A stretch of 64,000 bases of DNA from Candidatus Planktophila vernalis (GCF_002288185.1 NZ_CP016776.1:372001-436000), one strand, 5' to 3'. Positions 46,381-59,736 are shown, counted from the first letter of the stretch. Notes: generated from the letters alone by a model not told the origin. Translations and numbers: made by a program.

Positions 46381-47400
46381 TCAGGGTGCAGGCGGTAGCT
46401 GCACGACCTGCCCCGCATAAACCAGGCCAGCCCCATAGCCAATGAGCAACGCTAATTTGCCGTGCATCTCGGGATGCTTTTCAAGCAGGATATCCATTGC
46501 AAGGGGAATTGATGCTGCAGAAGTATTTCCATTCACACGAATGTCATCAGCAACTAAAACTGAATCTGGCAACTTCATTTCCTTCACCATTGTTTCAATG
46601 ATGCGAATATTTGCTTGGTGCGGGATGAATACATCAAGATCATTAACGCCTAACCCTGCAGACTCCAAAGCCTTGAGACCGACTTTGCTCATGGAGTACA
46701 CAGCCCAACGAAAAACAGTTTGACCTTGCTGTGAAATATTTGGCCACCCTAATTGTGCAACGCCTTTATCTGGAGAGTTTCTAAATTCGGTATAAGCAGG
46801 ATTGAGCAAAATAGCATCGCGTGAGTCTGCATCTGAACCCCAAATTGTCGGACCAATTTTTGCTTCTGCGCTTTGTCCAACGACAACTGCACCTGCACCA
46901 TCGGCAAAGATAAATGCAGTTGCGCGATCATCTGGGTCAGTAAAGTCAGAGAGCTTTTCAACGCCAACGACTAAGACGTTTTTCGAAGTTCCACCGCGCA
47001 CCAAATCACTGGCCATGCCAACGCCATAACAAAAGCCAGCACATGCTGCACTGATATCAAAAGCTGCAGCTTTTGGATTACCGAGTTCATTGATGAGTTC
47101 AGTGGCAGCACTAGGTGCCTGGTAGGGATAAGAAATAGTAGAAAGAATCAAAGTGTCGATATCGGCCATAGTGAGGTTGGCTCGCTTAAGTGCACTCTCA
47201 CATGCAGCCTTGGCCATTGTGATGACAGTTTCATCAGGACCTGCAAAGCGGCGTGATTCGATACCCGTGCGCTGTTGAATCCATTCATCACTTGATTCAA
47301 TACGGTCAACAATTTCAGAGTTAGGAACTAAACGCTTAGGGCGATAGGAACCGACAGAGAGAATGGCACTGTTAGTCGTTGGTGATGTCTTGATAATCAT
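46381..47400 (-). CDS. fabH: Beta-ketoacyl-ACP synthase III
   Basis: Initiates fatty-acid synthesis by condensing acyl-CoA with malonyl-ACP. 339 residues; catalytic Cys in SAACAGFCYG, His in FIPHQANIRI and Asn in VNGNTSAASIPLA. Start overlaps the fabD stop (ATGA). Confidence 0.95.
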   Translation of the reverse strand: MIIKTSPTTNSAILSVGSYRPKRLVPNSEIVDRIESSDEWIQQRTGIESRRFAGPDETVITMAKAACESALKRANLTMADIDTLILSTISYPYQAPSAATELINELGNPKAAAFDISAACAGFCYGVGMASDLVRGGTSKNVLVVGVEKLSDFTDPDDRATAFIFADGAGAVVVGQSAEAKIGPTIWGSDADSRDAILLNPAYTEFRNSPDKGVAQLGWPNISQQGQTVFRWAVYSMSKVGLKALESAGLGVNDLDVFIPHQANIRIIETMVKEMKLPDSVLVADDIRVNGNTSAASIPLAMDILLEKHPEMHGKLALLIGYGAGLVYAGQVVQLPPAP

Positions 47401-48305
47401 GCGTGCCTTCCTGCGAATTCCTTAGCAGCAGATAGGTCATCTGCACTCTTAAGGGCGAATGTTTCGATCTCCGGAGCACCGCGCTTGAGTAAGCCAACCA
47501 GAGTTCCGGCCGGTGGCAATTCAATGACACCCGTAACTCCTAAGTTTTTAAGTGTTTGCATACATAAGTCCCAGCGCACTGGATTAGCAATCTGATTAAC
47601 GATACGTGTGAGCACCTCGCTGCCATCGCTCACCACTTCACCATCTTTATTAGAAATGACTGAGATTGTCGTTGGGGCAGTTTGAATGGTTGTTGCAAGT
47701 GTTCGCAAAGGCTCAACGGCAGGTTCCATAAAACTTGTGTGAAATGCACCAGCAACTGCTAACGCGCGAACACGAGCCCCTTCGGGAGGATTCTCAGATA
47801 GTGCGGCAAGTGCTGCTAAATCTCCGGCTGCAACTATTTGTCCGCCACCATTATCGTTTGCAGCTACAAGTTTAAGTTCTTCTAATTTTTTTAAAACAAC
47901 TTCGCGATCTCCGCCCAATACCGCAGACATTCCTGCGGGGGAGAGCGCTGCAGCCTTTGCCATCTCTATTCCACGTGCTCGCACTAAACGCAATGCATCT
48001 TCATCGCAGATTGCACCGCTTATTGCCGCTGCTGCAAGTTCACCAACTGAGTGACCTGATGTGTAGGCAAAATTCTTGATTCCAAGTGCGTGAGCGCCTA
48101 ATAGTGATGCAGCCACGATGAGTGGCTGGGCATTGGCAGTGTCTTTAATTTCATCAGCATCTGCTTTTGTACCAAGTCCAATTAAATCCAAATCAATTCG
48201 CATTGACCATCGAGATAGAAGTTCATGAAACACGGGATTTGTCACCCAAGAATTAAACATTCCTGGAGTTTGGGAACCCTGTCCCGGAGCAATAATTGCT
48301 AACAC
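47397..48305 (-). CDS. fabD: Malonyl-CoA:ACP transacylase
   Basis: Loads malonate onto ACP. 302 residues with the oxyanion APGQGSQTPGM, nucleophile GHSVGELAAA and catalytic His in GAFHTSFM. GTG start, 7 nt after a TAAAGT -10 element, so it is probably the leaderless first gene of the fabD-fabH-acpP-fabF-accD cluster. Confidence 0.95.
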   Translation of the reverse strand: MLAIIAPGQGSQTPGMFNSWVTNPVFHELLSRWSMRIDLDLIGLGTKADADEIKDTANAQPLIVAASLLGAHALGIKNFAYTSGHSVGELAAAAISGAICDEDALRLVRARGIEMAKAAALSPAGMSAVLGGDREVVLKKLEELKLVAANDNGGGQIVAAGDLAALAALSENPPEGARVRALAVAGAFHTSFMEPAVEPLRTLATTIQTAPTTISVISNKDGEVVSDGSEVLTRIVNQIANPVRWDLCMQTLKNLGVTGVIELPPAGTLVGLLKRGAPEIETFALKSADDLSAAKEFAGRHA

Positions 48306-48312
48306 GTTTATT

Positions 48313-48318
48313 ACTTTA
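48313..48318 (-). promoter_or_regulatory. -10 element TAAAGT, leaderless fabD promoter
   Basis: On the minus strand TAAAGT ends 7 nt before the GTG at 48305, in the 30-bp gap after glgX. Confidence 0.52.
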
Positions 48319-48335
48319 CTCGAATGGGTTGCTTA

Positions 48336-50444
48336 CTACCTAGTACGAGTAACTAACCAGACTTGAGCACTGTGTTGAGCAACAGTGATTTTTGCTTGCG
48401 GAGCTGCAATTGCAGGCTCATAGGTTGCAACATCTTTGGCAGCATCAAAGATGCATCGGAAAGCTTCGCCCCAGGTTTGATCAGGCAAAGTGAAAATGGT
48501 TTCAGCATTAGATGAATTCATGAGAAGCAACAGACCTCGGTTTGGATCTGCTTCAACAAAAACAGTGATGCTGCGCTTTTCTTCATCCTGCCAGTGATCA
48601 TCACCCATTTCATGACCACCTAAAGAAAACCAGGCAATATCTTTTCGCTTTGTTCCTTCATCAATGATTCCAGTAAAGAACTCTGAAGTCACATCGGCTA
48701 GATAGGTTGCACGAATCTTTGCTAACTCTTGGACAGCAGCCAAAATATCTTTACCTTGTTCACTCAACTCCCAAGGCAATGCCCAGCCACCACCCAGAGT
48801 TGCTTCACTTTCATCTTGAAAATCTATTGGTAATGAGTAGCCGTTGTTTGAACCATTTTGTGTGCGACTCACTTCATCGCCCATATTGAGCATCGGAACA
48901 CCAGATGAGAGCATCAGAGTTGCAAGCATCGATTTCTTGAGCCAATGCCTAATTGTGTTCACACCTAGATCATCTGTTTCACCTTCAATGCCAACGTTCC
49001 ACGATCTATTGGAGTCACTTCCATCGACATTGTTTTCTAAGTTAGCTTCATTGTGTTTAGCGTTATAGCTGACCATGTCATGCAGGGTGAAGCCATCATG
49101 GGCTGCAATGAAGTTAATAGATGAAGTTGGGCCGCGGTAATAGAAAATCGAGCTAGAACCACTGATGCTGTTAGCGATATCAGCTACGCCTTCACCATAA
49201 CCACGCTCTAGATCACCAAGCCAGAACTGGCGCACTGAATCGCGATAAGCATCATTCCATTCTCGCCAAGGATGCGGGAAGTCACCGAGTGAGTAGCGGG
49301 AGATATCCCAAGGCTCTGCAATCATCTTAAGGTTTCGCAGAACTGAGTCAGATTCAATGGCAGACATGAGAGATGAATTAAAGGCGCTATTGCTTGTGTA
49401 TAGGGCTGTGGCTAAATCAAAGCGGAATCCATCAACGCCAATTACTTCTACCCACCAGCGCAGTGAATCAACAATTTGTCGAACAGAGTGGGGATTGCTT
49501 GCCGCAAAAGTATTTCCGCAACCGGTGACATCTATGTAATTTCCATTGGCATCTTGACGATAGTAAGCCTTGTTATCAATTCCTTTGTAAGAAAGAGTTG
49601 GTCCGCCCACTCCACCTTCAGCGGTGTGGTTATAAACAACATCTAAAATCACTTCAATGCCCGCGTTGTGGAGTTGATCGACTGCAACTTGGAGTTCTGA
49701 GATGGGATCACTAGTTGATGCGTAGTTAGCATTAGGAGCACTAAAAGCTAAAGAGTTATAGCCCCAATAATTCTTCCTACCTCGTGCATAGATGCCAGGC
49801 TCAGTAACCGATGCTGCTATTGGTAATAGCTCTAGTGCAGTTGTTCCAATTGATTTTAAATGTGCAATTGTTGAAGGATGACCGAGAGCTTTATACGTGC
49901 CCCGCTCATTTTCTGGGATTTCTAAGTTCTTAGCCGTAAGGCCTTGCACGTGTGCTTCATAAATTATTGTCTTTGCCCATGGCACAAGTGGGCGATTGAT
50001 CTCGCGAGCGCTGTGATCAGTAACAACGCTATAAGGAACCTTTCCTGCACTATCGCGATCATCGCGAATAGTTATATCGCCATTTCCCACACCATCGGTT
50101 GCAACATGGCCATAGATTTCAGGGACGTAATGAAGTTGCCCATCAAGTGAGTGCGTATAGGGATCAATCAAAAGTTTAGAAGCGTTGAAGCGAACTCCAT
50201 GTTCTGGTTGCCATGGTCCATAGACGCGGTAGCCATAGCGCTGACCTGGGCGCACGCCTGCTAAGTACCCGTGCCAGATTGGTCCGTTGCGATGTGACAT
50301 TGCAAAACGGGTTTCTACTAACTTGCCATTGACCTCGTTAAATAGGCAAAGCTCCACGGCATCGGCGGCGTTGGACCAGATGGCAAAGTTAGTTCCGCCA
50401 TCAGTGACGGTGGCACCAAGGGTTCGGGGATCAGCTGCAAGCAC
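48336..50444 (-). CDS. glgX: Glycogen debranching enzyme, GlgX type
   Basis: Hydrolyses alpha-1,6 branches of glycogen (GH13 isoamylase group). About 702 residues: N-terminal CBM48 domain (LGATVTDGGTNFAIWS), catalytic barrel with VDGFRFDLA (nucleophile Asp), MIAEPWDI (acid Glu) and FIAAHDGFTLHDMVSYN, then a C-terminal beta domain. I start it at the GTG at 50444 because the family begins about here; an ATG at 50498 would overlap the SGNH gene and add unrelated sequence. Confidence 0.92.
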   Translation of the reverse strand: MLAADPRTLGATVTDGGTNFAIWSNAADAVELCLFNEVNGKLVETRFAMSHRNGPIWHGYLAGVRPGQRYGYRVYGPWQPEHGVRFNASKLLIDPYTHSLDGQLHYVPEIYGHVATDGVGNGDITIRDDRDSAGKVPYSVVTDHSAREINRPLVPWAKTIIYEAHVQGLTAKNLEIPENERGTYKALGHPSTIAHLKSIGTTALELLPIAASVTEPGIYARGRKNYWGYNSLAFSAPNANYASTSDPISELQVAVDQLHNAGIEVILDVVYNHTAEGGVGGPTLSYKGIDNKAYYRQDANGNYIDVTGCGNTFAASNPHSVRQIVDSLRWWVEVIGVDGFRFDLATALYTSNSAFNSSLMSAIESDSVLRNLKMIAEPWDISRYSLGDFPHPWREWNDAYRDSVRQFWLGDLERGYGEGVADIANSISGSSSIFYYRGPTSSINFIAAHDGFTLHDMVSYNAKHNEANLENNVDGSDSNRSWNVGIEGETDDLGVNTIRHWLKKSMLATLMLSSGVPMLNMGDEVSRTQNGSNNGYSLPIDFQDESEATLGGGWALPWELSEQGKDILAAVQELAKIRATYLADVTSEFFTGIIDEGTKRKDIAWFSLGGHEMGDDHWQDEEKRSITVFVEADPNRGLLLLMNSSNAETIFTLPDQTWGEAFRCIFDAAKDVATYEPAIAAPQAKITVAQHSAQVWLVTRTR

Positions 50445-50478
50445 GGCGCAATACTGCCGTGAAATAGCAGAATTTGTC

Positions 50479-51327
50479 TTATGACACCCGCTCTTCAAAA
50501 ACTTCGAGTAAGCCTGCTTCTCGGTGATTTACAAATTCAGGGAAATAAATCACAGCATTGGCATGAGCATTTGGTCGAAATAGCCTTCGAATGTGTTCAC
50601 AAATTATTAAATAGAGAGCTGCAGGGAGTAAGTCAACGGAACGTTTCAAGAACCAGGGGGTTCCATTTTTGAGCATCCACTTAATTGATTCGGCTTTTGG
50701 CTTCTTAGCAATGGGGTCAAGGTGAATCGGATCAATATCCCATCGCTTACTCAAGATTTCACGAAAATGCTGGGCCAGCAACTGATGCCCAAACTTCGAT
50801 GGATGCATGCGATCAATGTGCCAAACTTTTCTCTCATAAATACCTTCGAGCTCACGGGTCCTTAAGATCTCTGTCCCAAACTCTGCAGCAATTGCTTGAG
50901 TGACTTGATTGACGGCATTAATGCGGCGGCGCAGCACAGTTCCTAATGTTTTTGGCATTGGCACAATCAAGGTGGGATCATGTAATTGCAAAAGTAGAAC
51001 TTCGGAGCCAAGATCCTTGAGTTGTTTAATTGTGCTACGCAGATTTTGATGTAAGCGCTCAGGGGAGAATCCATTTCGCAGTGCATCATTTCCGCCAACG
51101 ATTACCGCTGTGATTGAGGGCGAATGCAAAATTGCTTTAGGAAGTTGATCATTGAGAATCTCATCTGATTTAGCACCTGGACGTGAAAAATTTACATAAA
51201 CCAGGGGATCTTTGAAATTTTTAGCTAGGTAGTAACTCCAACCACGAGAATTGCCATTCTTATCGGTGTCGCCGACGCCAGATGCGGCGCTATCTCCCAA
51301 TACTGCGAAGGTTGCGACGCGCTCCAT
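50479..51327 (-). CDS. SGNH/GDSL-family hydrolase
   Basis: A 282-residue esterase-fold protein: block I FAVLGDSAASGVGD, block III VIVGGNDALRNG, and block V DRMHPSKFGHQ give the Ser-Gly-Asn-His set. No signal peptide. The ATG directly follows the stop of the glycosyltransferase gene, so it is probably co-expressed with two GT4 enzymes and may act on an acylated glycan or glycolipid; the substrate is unknown. Confidence 0.84.
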   Translation of the reverse strand: MERVATFAVLGDSAASGVGDTDKNGNSRGWSYYLAKNFKDPLVYVNFSRPGAKSDEILNDQLPKAILHSPSITAVIVGGNDALRNGFSPERLHQNLRSTIKQLKDLGSEVLLLQLHDPTLIVPMPKTLGTVLRRRINAVNQVTQAIAAEFGTEILRTRELEGIYERKVWHIDRMHPSKFGHQLLAQHFREILSKRWDIDPIHLDPIAKKPKAESIKWMLKNGTPWFLKRSVDLLPAALYLIICEHIRRLFRPNAHANAVIYFPEFVNHREAGLLEVFEERVS

Positions 51328-52476
51328 TTATGCTGCCCGCAACCTTCTTTTAACTTCTTGGCTATCACCATGAAGTTTGAGCATCAAAGACAGCGTGGCA
51401 CTCCATGGGAAATTCTCTGCTTGGTGAAAACAGCGCTGAGGCAGCTTGGGATCATGGCGCATTTCAAGCACGCGCTCAATCGCGTTCGCAAATTCATGTC
51501 CAGTATTGCCCGCAATGGCTCCGACTGGTTCAGAAGTGTTAATAAGAAGGAATTCACCCACTGCACTTGTATTAGATGCAACCACAGGTGTCCCGGCAGC
51601 CAGTGATTCAAGGGCCGCTAAACAGAAAGTCTCAATTGGACCAGGTGCTAGTGAAACATCTGCCGTTGCCAGAATTTCAGCAAGGCGTTCGCGATCTGCA
51701 ATATAGCCAAGGAAGGTAACCGGCAGGTTCTTACTCTTCTCGCGCAAATCCACATACATTGGGCCAATGCCAACGTATATCAAGCGGGCATTAATGCCGC
51801 GTTCTAACAAGACCTTAAGTGCTTCGATAGAGCGTGCTGGATGTTTTTCCCGGGACATGCGGCCGCAGTGAACTAGTAGAACGTCTGCACCTTGCAATAA
51901 ATCTTTACGGAATTCCTCGTTGCGCAGATATGGTGAGAACTTGTCTAGATCAACACCTAATGGAACTCTCACAAGATTCGTAGTTTTAATCTCTTCAAAC
52001 TCTTTTGACGCAAACTCAGTTGTGGTAATAACATGCTTAAAGCGCGAAGACAGTCTGCGGTTATGCCAATCGACGATGCGCTTAAGGGAGAAGGGGAAGT
52101 AGTTCTTTGCTAACCCACTCAATGTTTCATGGCTAAAAACTACCGCTGCGATATTTCGCTGCCCTGCCCAAGCCCCAATTTTGGAGAGAGTGAAACGATC
52201 AGAAATCTCTAATACATCTGGCTTGAGTGTGATCAGAAGTTTCTTAACATCGCGATTATTGCGAATGATGCGATAACCACCGCTAAAAGGGATCTCAATG
52301 GAGGGCATCGTAATCTTGGTGCCACTAGTTGACTCTTCACAGTAGAAGCCTGTTCCAGGAACAATGTAGGTAAAAGAATGACCTCTTGCAACGTATCCGG
52401 TGCCTAATTGATGAAGCGTCGTTTTTATTCCACCTGACTTTGGGCCATAGAAATTGGCGATGTGAACTATTTTCAT
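51328..52476 (-). CDS. Glycosyltransferase family 4
   Basis: 382 residues, GT-B fold. N-terminal acceptor-side segment FYGPKSGGIKTTLHQL; C-terminal nucleotide-sugar region with HCGRMSREKHPARSIEAL and the EX7E-type motif around GPIETFCLAALESLAAGTPV. Donor and acceptor are unknown; GDP-mannose is plausible from the neighbour. It overlaps the upstream mannosyltransferase gene by 4 bp. Confidence 0.86.
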   Translation of the reverse strand: MKIVHIANFYGPKSGGIKTTLHQLGTGYVARGHSFTYIVPGTGFYCEESTSGTKITMPSIEIPFSGGYRIIRNNRDVKKLLITLKPDVLEISDRFTLSKIGAWAGQRNIAAVVFSHETLSGLAKNYFPFSLKRIVDWHNRRLSSRFKHVITTTEFASKEFEEIKTTNLVRVPLGVDLDKFSPYLRNEEFRKDLLQGADVLLVHCGRMSREKHPARSIEALKVLLERGINARLIYVGIGPMYVDLREKSKNLPVTFLGYIADRERLAEILATADVSLAPGPIETFCLAALESLAAGTPVVASNTSAVGEFLLINTSEPVGAIAGNTGHEFANAIERVLEMRHDPKLPQRCFHQAENFPWSATLSLMLKLHGDSQEVKRRLRAA

Positions 52477-53615
52477 GCGACATTCTCCTTCAGTCTCTGA
52501 TCAGAGAGTTGGATTAATTCCCGGTAGTGATTCATGAGCTGCGAATTAACGAGGTCCCAAGAGTTATCAATTACTGATGCACGTGTGCGCTCGCGCAAGA
52601 TTGCTGGCTCATGCTTGTTTAAAAGATTGTTAACGTTCTGGTTAAGGGCAACCGAATCTGCAGTGTTAATGAGATAACCGGTCCAGCCATGCTTGACCAG
52701 ATCTAATGGACCACCAGAGTTGGGAGCAATGACTGGGACACCTGAGGCAAGAGCTTCTTGAATTGATTGGCAGAAAGTTTCATGTGCACCTGTGTGAACA
52801 AAAATGTCTAGTGATGCGTAGTAACGCGCTAAATCTTCGCCACTTTGATAACCAACAAAGCGAGCATTAGGAAGGTGCTTTTCCAAGCGTGAGCGTGCTG
52901 GTCCGTCACCAACGATTACTAACTGAACATCATCTCTAACATCTAAGACTTTAAGATCATCTATTCGTTTTTCATTTGCAAGGCGGCCAACATAACCAAT
53001 AATTTTGCGATCTGGTCGCGAACCTAGAAGTTCACATCGCAAATCAATATCACGCTTATCTGGAGAAAACTTGACTGCGTTAACGCCGCGTTGCCACAAG
53101 TGCACGTTTTTAACTCCACTTTGTTCTAAGTCTTTGCAAGACCAAGTTGAAGGAGCCAATGTGCGATCACTAGACGAATGAATCTTTGCAACCCATTTCT
53201 TCAATGAATTATGTGCGACAGTTAATCCATAATGACGGGCAAATCCTGCTACGTCGGTTTGATAGATTGATAAAGTCGGAATATTGAGATTCTGTGCAAT
53301 TTTTGTTGCGTATTTGCCAAGAAAGATTGGCGAAGCTAAGTGAATAACATCTGGTGCAAAGCCATCAATTAAAGGCTCTAGCGCCCGTTGCGGAAAGCCA
53401 AGTGGAATCAAGCCTTTCATTTCAAGGCTTGGAACACGTTTGATTCGAAAGCCGGAATATTCGCGAGGAGCGTCAATACTCTCGGGTGCAATGACTAGGG
53501 CTTCATGGCCCTGACTCTTAAGGTGTTCTAGAACCCTCAAAACAGAGTTAGTCACACCGTTGATCTGAGGTAGGAATGACTCAGTGACGATTGCAATTCG
53601 CATCTTCTGACTCAT
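52473..53615 (-). CDS. GDP-mannose-dependent alpha-mannosyltransferase (MgtA-like GT4)
   Basis: About 380 residues from the ATG at 53615 (an ATG at 53603 is also possible; longer frames lack family sequence). The N-terminus RIAIVTESFLPQINGVTNSVLRVLEHL is close to actinobacterial MgtA, which mannosylates envelope glycolipids, and GAHETFCQSIQEALASGVPV is the GT4 EX7E motif. With the next GT4 and the SGNH hydrolase it likely forms a glycolipid or lipoglycan operon. Confidence 0.82.
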   Translation of the reverse strand: MSQKMRIAIVTESFLPQINGVTNSVLRVLEHLKSQGHEALVIAPESIDAPREYSGFRIKRVPSLEMKGLIPLGFPQRALEPLIDGFAPDVIHLASPIFLGKYATKIAQNLNIPTLSIYQTDVAGFARHYGLTVAHNSLKKWVAKIHSSSDRTLAPSTWSCKDLEQSGVKNVHLWQRGVNAVKFSPDKRDIDLRCELLGSRPDRKIIGYVGRLANEKRIDDLKVLDVRDDVQLVIVGDGPARSRLEKHLPNARFVGYQSGEDLARYYASLDIFVHTGAHETFCQSIQEALASGVPVIAPNSGGPLDLVKHGWTGYLINTADSVALNQNVNNLLNKHEPAILRERTRASVIDNSWDLVNSQLMNHYRELIQLSDQRLKENVA

Positions 53616-53711
53616 GACGATTAGGGTCGGTTGCCCCGAAAGACTCAAGTAGTCCTTGAGGTTACGTGTCGGCAAATCATGCGTGAAATCTGAGAATCAG
53701 TTCGCCTTTCG

Positions 53712-53730
53712 GGTTACTGGCCAGTAACCT
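53712..53730. promoter_or_regulatory. 18-bp perfect palindrome over the etfB -10 element
   Basis: GGTTACTGG followed by CCAGTAACC (53712-53729) is a perfect dyad. Its right arm supplies the -10 hexamer TAACCT (53725-53730), 7 nt before the etfB ATG. A bound repressor would directly block the promoter. The TTACT/AGTAA arms look like a TetR-family site; the regulator is not in the window. Confidence 0.68.
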
Positions 53731-53737
53731 TGGCCAC

Positions 53738-54523
53738 ATGAAGATCGCAGTCTGCATCAAACAGGTCCCGGATTCATGGGCTGAGAAGAAGATGGTTGGT
53801 GGCTTACTCGATCGCGCCAACGTCGATGCAGTTCTCAATGACTTAGATGAATATGCCGTTGAAGAAGCTCTTCGAATTGCAGAGGCACATGGTGGCAATG
53901 AAGAAGGTGGCGCTAATACAGTCACAGTTATTTCAATGGGACCAGAGCGTGCAACTGAAGCTGTGCGAAAGGCCCTATCTATGGGTGCAAATGATGCGAT
54001 TTTGATTAGTGATGCCGTTCTAGTTGGAGCAGATGCAGTTGTTACCGCTGAAGTTTTAGCCAATGTCATCTTCAAAGGTGAGTATGACTTGGTTATCTGC
54101 GGAACTGAGTCAACGGATGCTCGTATGAGCGTTGTGCCAGCGATGATAAGTGAGAAGCTGGGATGTGCTCAGTTAACTTTTGCCTCCAAAGTTACAGTAG
54201 ATCCAAGCGCAAAGAATGTCTCGATTACACGAGTTACTGAAGCTGGCGTCGATGAAGTCCATGGAGAATTTCCTTGCGTAATCAGCGTTGTGGAAAAGAT
54301 TAATGAACCCCGCTACCCATCCTTTAAGGGCATTATGGCCGCGAAGAAAAAAACAATTGATATTCGTGACTTTGCTAGCACAGGTGCTGAGTTCACAAAG
54401 TCATGGTCTGCAGTAATTGATGCAGCTCCTCGTCCACCGCGTGCCACTGGTGTTGTTGTTACAGATGATGGATCTGCTGGGCAAAAACTTGTTGATTTCT
54501 TGAGTGAGAAGAAGTTGATATGA
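53738..54523 (+). CDS. etfB: Electron transfer flavoprotein beta subunit
   Basis: With EtfA it carries electrons from acyl-CoA and other dehydrogenases to the quinone pool. 261 residues: MKIAVCIKQVPDS start, DEYAVEEALRIAE, and the AMP-binding GTESTDARMSVVP region. Leaderless promoter under a palindrome; etfA overlaps by 4 bp. Confidence 0.94.
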   Translation: MKIAVCIKQVPDSWAEKKMVGGLLDRANVDAVLNDLDEYAVEEALRIAEAHGGNEEGGANTVTVISMGPERATEAVRKALSMGANDAILISDAVLVGADAVVTAEVLANVIFKGEYDLVICGTESTDARMSVVPAMISEKLGCAQLTFASKVTVDPSAKNVSITRVTEAGVDEVHGEFPCVISVVEKINEPRYPSFKGIMAAKKKTIDIRDFASTGAEFTKSWSAVIDAAPRPPRATGVVVTDDGSAGQKLVDFLSEKKLI

Positions 54524-55473
54524 GCACTGTGTTAATTCTCGCTGATTTTGCCGGCGAAAAGGCCACCAAAGCAACAGTTGAAATATCAACTGCTGGCGCA
54601 GTAATTGGTGAAGTAACCGCCCTTGTTTTAGCACCTGTTGGAAAGGGTGCAGCCTATGCAGCCTCCATTACTCAGGGACCTGTTACAAAAGTATTAGTGA
54701 TTGAATCAGATGATTTTACAAAGCATGGTGTTGCAGCTTGTGCAGATGCGCTCGCACATGTCATCGGGCAAACCACGCCATCGGCAGTTCTAGTTGTATC
54801 AAACGCATTTGGCAAAGAAGTTGCTGGACGCGTGGCAATGAAGCTAAAGATTGGCATTATTACTGATGCTGTAGATATTGCGTCAGATTGCACTGCAACT
54901 CAATTAGTTTTCGGTGGATCTACAACTGTGCACTCAAAGGTTAATGAAGGCGCAGCGATAATTACAGTGCGCCCAAATACCATCACGGCAAACTTTGCCG
55001 CGGCTACGCCTTCAATTGAAAACATAACTGCGCCAATCTCTGATTCTTCTAAGAAAGCAACAATTACTTCCTCGCAACCTCCAGTTAAGGGTGGTCGTCC
55101 AGAGTTAACTGAAGCCAACATTGTTGTTTCAGGTGGTCGTGGAACAAATGGAGATTTTGCATCGGTGGAAGCATTTGCAGATTCATTAGGCGCAGCAGTT
55201 GGCGCATCACGCGCAGCAACTGATGCCGGTTGGTATCCACATTCTCACCAAGTTGGTCAGACTGGAAAAACTGTGAGCCCACAGCTCTATGTTGCGTGCG
55301 GTATCTCAGGGGCGATTCAGCACCGTGCAGGTATGCAAACAAGCAAGAACATCGTGGTGGTTAACAAAGATCCAGAAGCCCCACTCTTTGAATTAGCTGA
55401 TTTTGGTGTTGTGGGAGATCTCTTTGCCGTGCTGCCTCCTGCCACTGAAGGCGTTAAAGCCCGCAAAGCCTAA
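54520..55473 (+). CDS. etfA: Electron transfer flavoprotein alpha subunit
   Basis: FAD-binding partner of EtfB. 317 residues; the C-terminal FAD domain has [31 protein letters not shown] and the NKDPEAPLF signature. Its TAA stop is the first half of the -10 element for the cysteine desulfurase gene. Confidence 0.95.
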   Translation: MSTVLILADFAGEKATKATVEISTAGAVIGEVTALVLAPVGKGAAYAASITQGPVTKVLVIESDDFTKHGVAACADALAHVIGQTTPSAVLVVSNAFGKEVAGRVAMKLKIGIITDAVDIASDCTATQLVFGGSTTVHSKVNEGAAIITVRPNTITANFAAATPSIENITAPISDSSKKATITSSQPPVKGGRPELTEANIVVSGGRGTNGDFASVEAFADSLGAAVGASRAATDAGWYPHSHQVGQTGKTVSPQLYVACGISGAIQHRAGMQTSKNIVVVNKDPEAPLFELADFGVVGDLFAVLPPATEGVKARKA

Positions 55474-55476
55474 GAT
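55471..55476 (+). promoter_or_regulatory. -10 element TAAGAT made from the etfA stop codon
   Basis: TAAGAT ends 7 nt before the ATG at 55484. The etfA stop codon forms its first three bases, the same arrangement as dgt/dnaG. Confidence 0.58.
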
Positions 55477-55483
55477 TGGACCT

Positions 55484-56625
55484 ATGTCCTCTATCTACCT
55501 AGACCATGCGGCAACAACGCCCATGGTTGAAGAAGCTTTAATTGCGATGACTGCGCAATTAGCACGCTTAGGTAATCCTTCAAGTCTGCACACACATGGA
55601 CGTGCAACCAGAAAAACTCTAGAAGATGCCCGTGAAGTAATTGCAAAAGAAGTGGGTTGTTTGCCAAGTGAAGTTATTTTCACCGCATCAGGGACTGAAG
55701 CAAATAACACGGCACTTAAAGGTTTGTATTGGCAGGGCCGGGATAAAGGTAAGCATGTTGTGGTTATTAGTTCCATCGAACACCATGCAATTTTAGATCC
55801 AGCACATTGGTTAGAAGTTCACGAGGGTGCCGAAGTAATTCAAATTCCCGTCACCCATGATGGAGTTGTTGATCTTGAATTTCTCACTCACATAGTTGCC
55901 ACTCGGGGAAATGAGATTGCAGTAATCAGTGTGATGCATGCAAACAATGAAACTGGAGTAATTCAGCCGATTCGCAAAGTTGTTGACATTGCTGGAGAGA
56001 TTCCAGTTCACACAGATGCCGCGCAAAGCTTTAAGAAAGTACCTCTTTCATTTGCTGAGCTTGGTGTTTTTGCAATGTCATTGAGCGCCCATAAAACCGG
56101 TGGACCTCTTGGAATTGGCGCGCTCATTTTGCGCCGAGCAGTTGAAATCCCAGCCTTACTCCATGGTGGGGGACAAGAGCGAGAAATTAGAAGTGGAACT
56201 TTGAATGCACCAGCAATTGTTGCCTTCGCTGCAGCGGCTCAAAGTAAGTATTACGATTCTGCGAAAATAAGTGCGTTAAGAGACTCTTTCATTGCAGGTA
56301 TTACTTCTGCTCTGCCTGAAGTTATTGTCAACGGATTAAAAGCTGATCGTTTACCTGGAATCGTCAATGTTACTTTTCCTGGAACACAAAGTGACTCTTT
56401 ACTTCTGCTCATGGATGCACAAAACATCTCCTGCTCAACGGGGTCGGCATGCAGCGCTGGGGTTCATGAAGCTAGCCATGTGCTCCTTGCTATGGGACAC
56501 AACGAAGTAAGCGCACAATCTTCATTACGCTTTTCATTTGGGGCGACAAGCACAAGCGCAGACGTGGATTTCGCAGTGTCAGTACTGCCTGATGTAATTA
56601 CTCGTGGAAGGGCGGCAAATCTTTC

Positions 56626-56629
<4 letters not shown>
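55484..56629 (+). CDS. iscS: Cysteine desulfurase (IscS/NifS type)
   Basis: PLP enzyme that takes sulfur from cysteine for iron-sulfur clusters and tRNA thiolation. 381 residues: [13 protein letters not shown] Lys in [10 protein letters not shown], and active-site Cys in [11 protein letters not shown]. The ATG at 55484 is preferred to a frame starting at 55403 inside etfA. It overlaps mnmA by 4 bp, so it is the probable sulfur donor for MnmA. Confidence 0.93.
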
Positions 56630-59723
<3,094 letters not shown>

Positions 59724-59729
59724 TAGGAT
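59724..59729 (+). promoter_or_regulatory. -10 element TAGGAT before the small membrane protein and nadD
   Basis: TAGGAT ends 7 nt before the ATG at 59737; a leaderless mRNA for the small gene, nadD and rsfS is expected. Confidence 0.55.
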
Positions 59730-59736
59730 TTCAACC

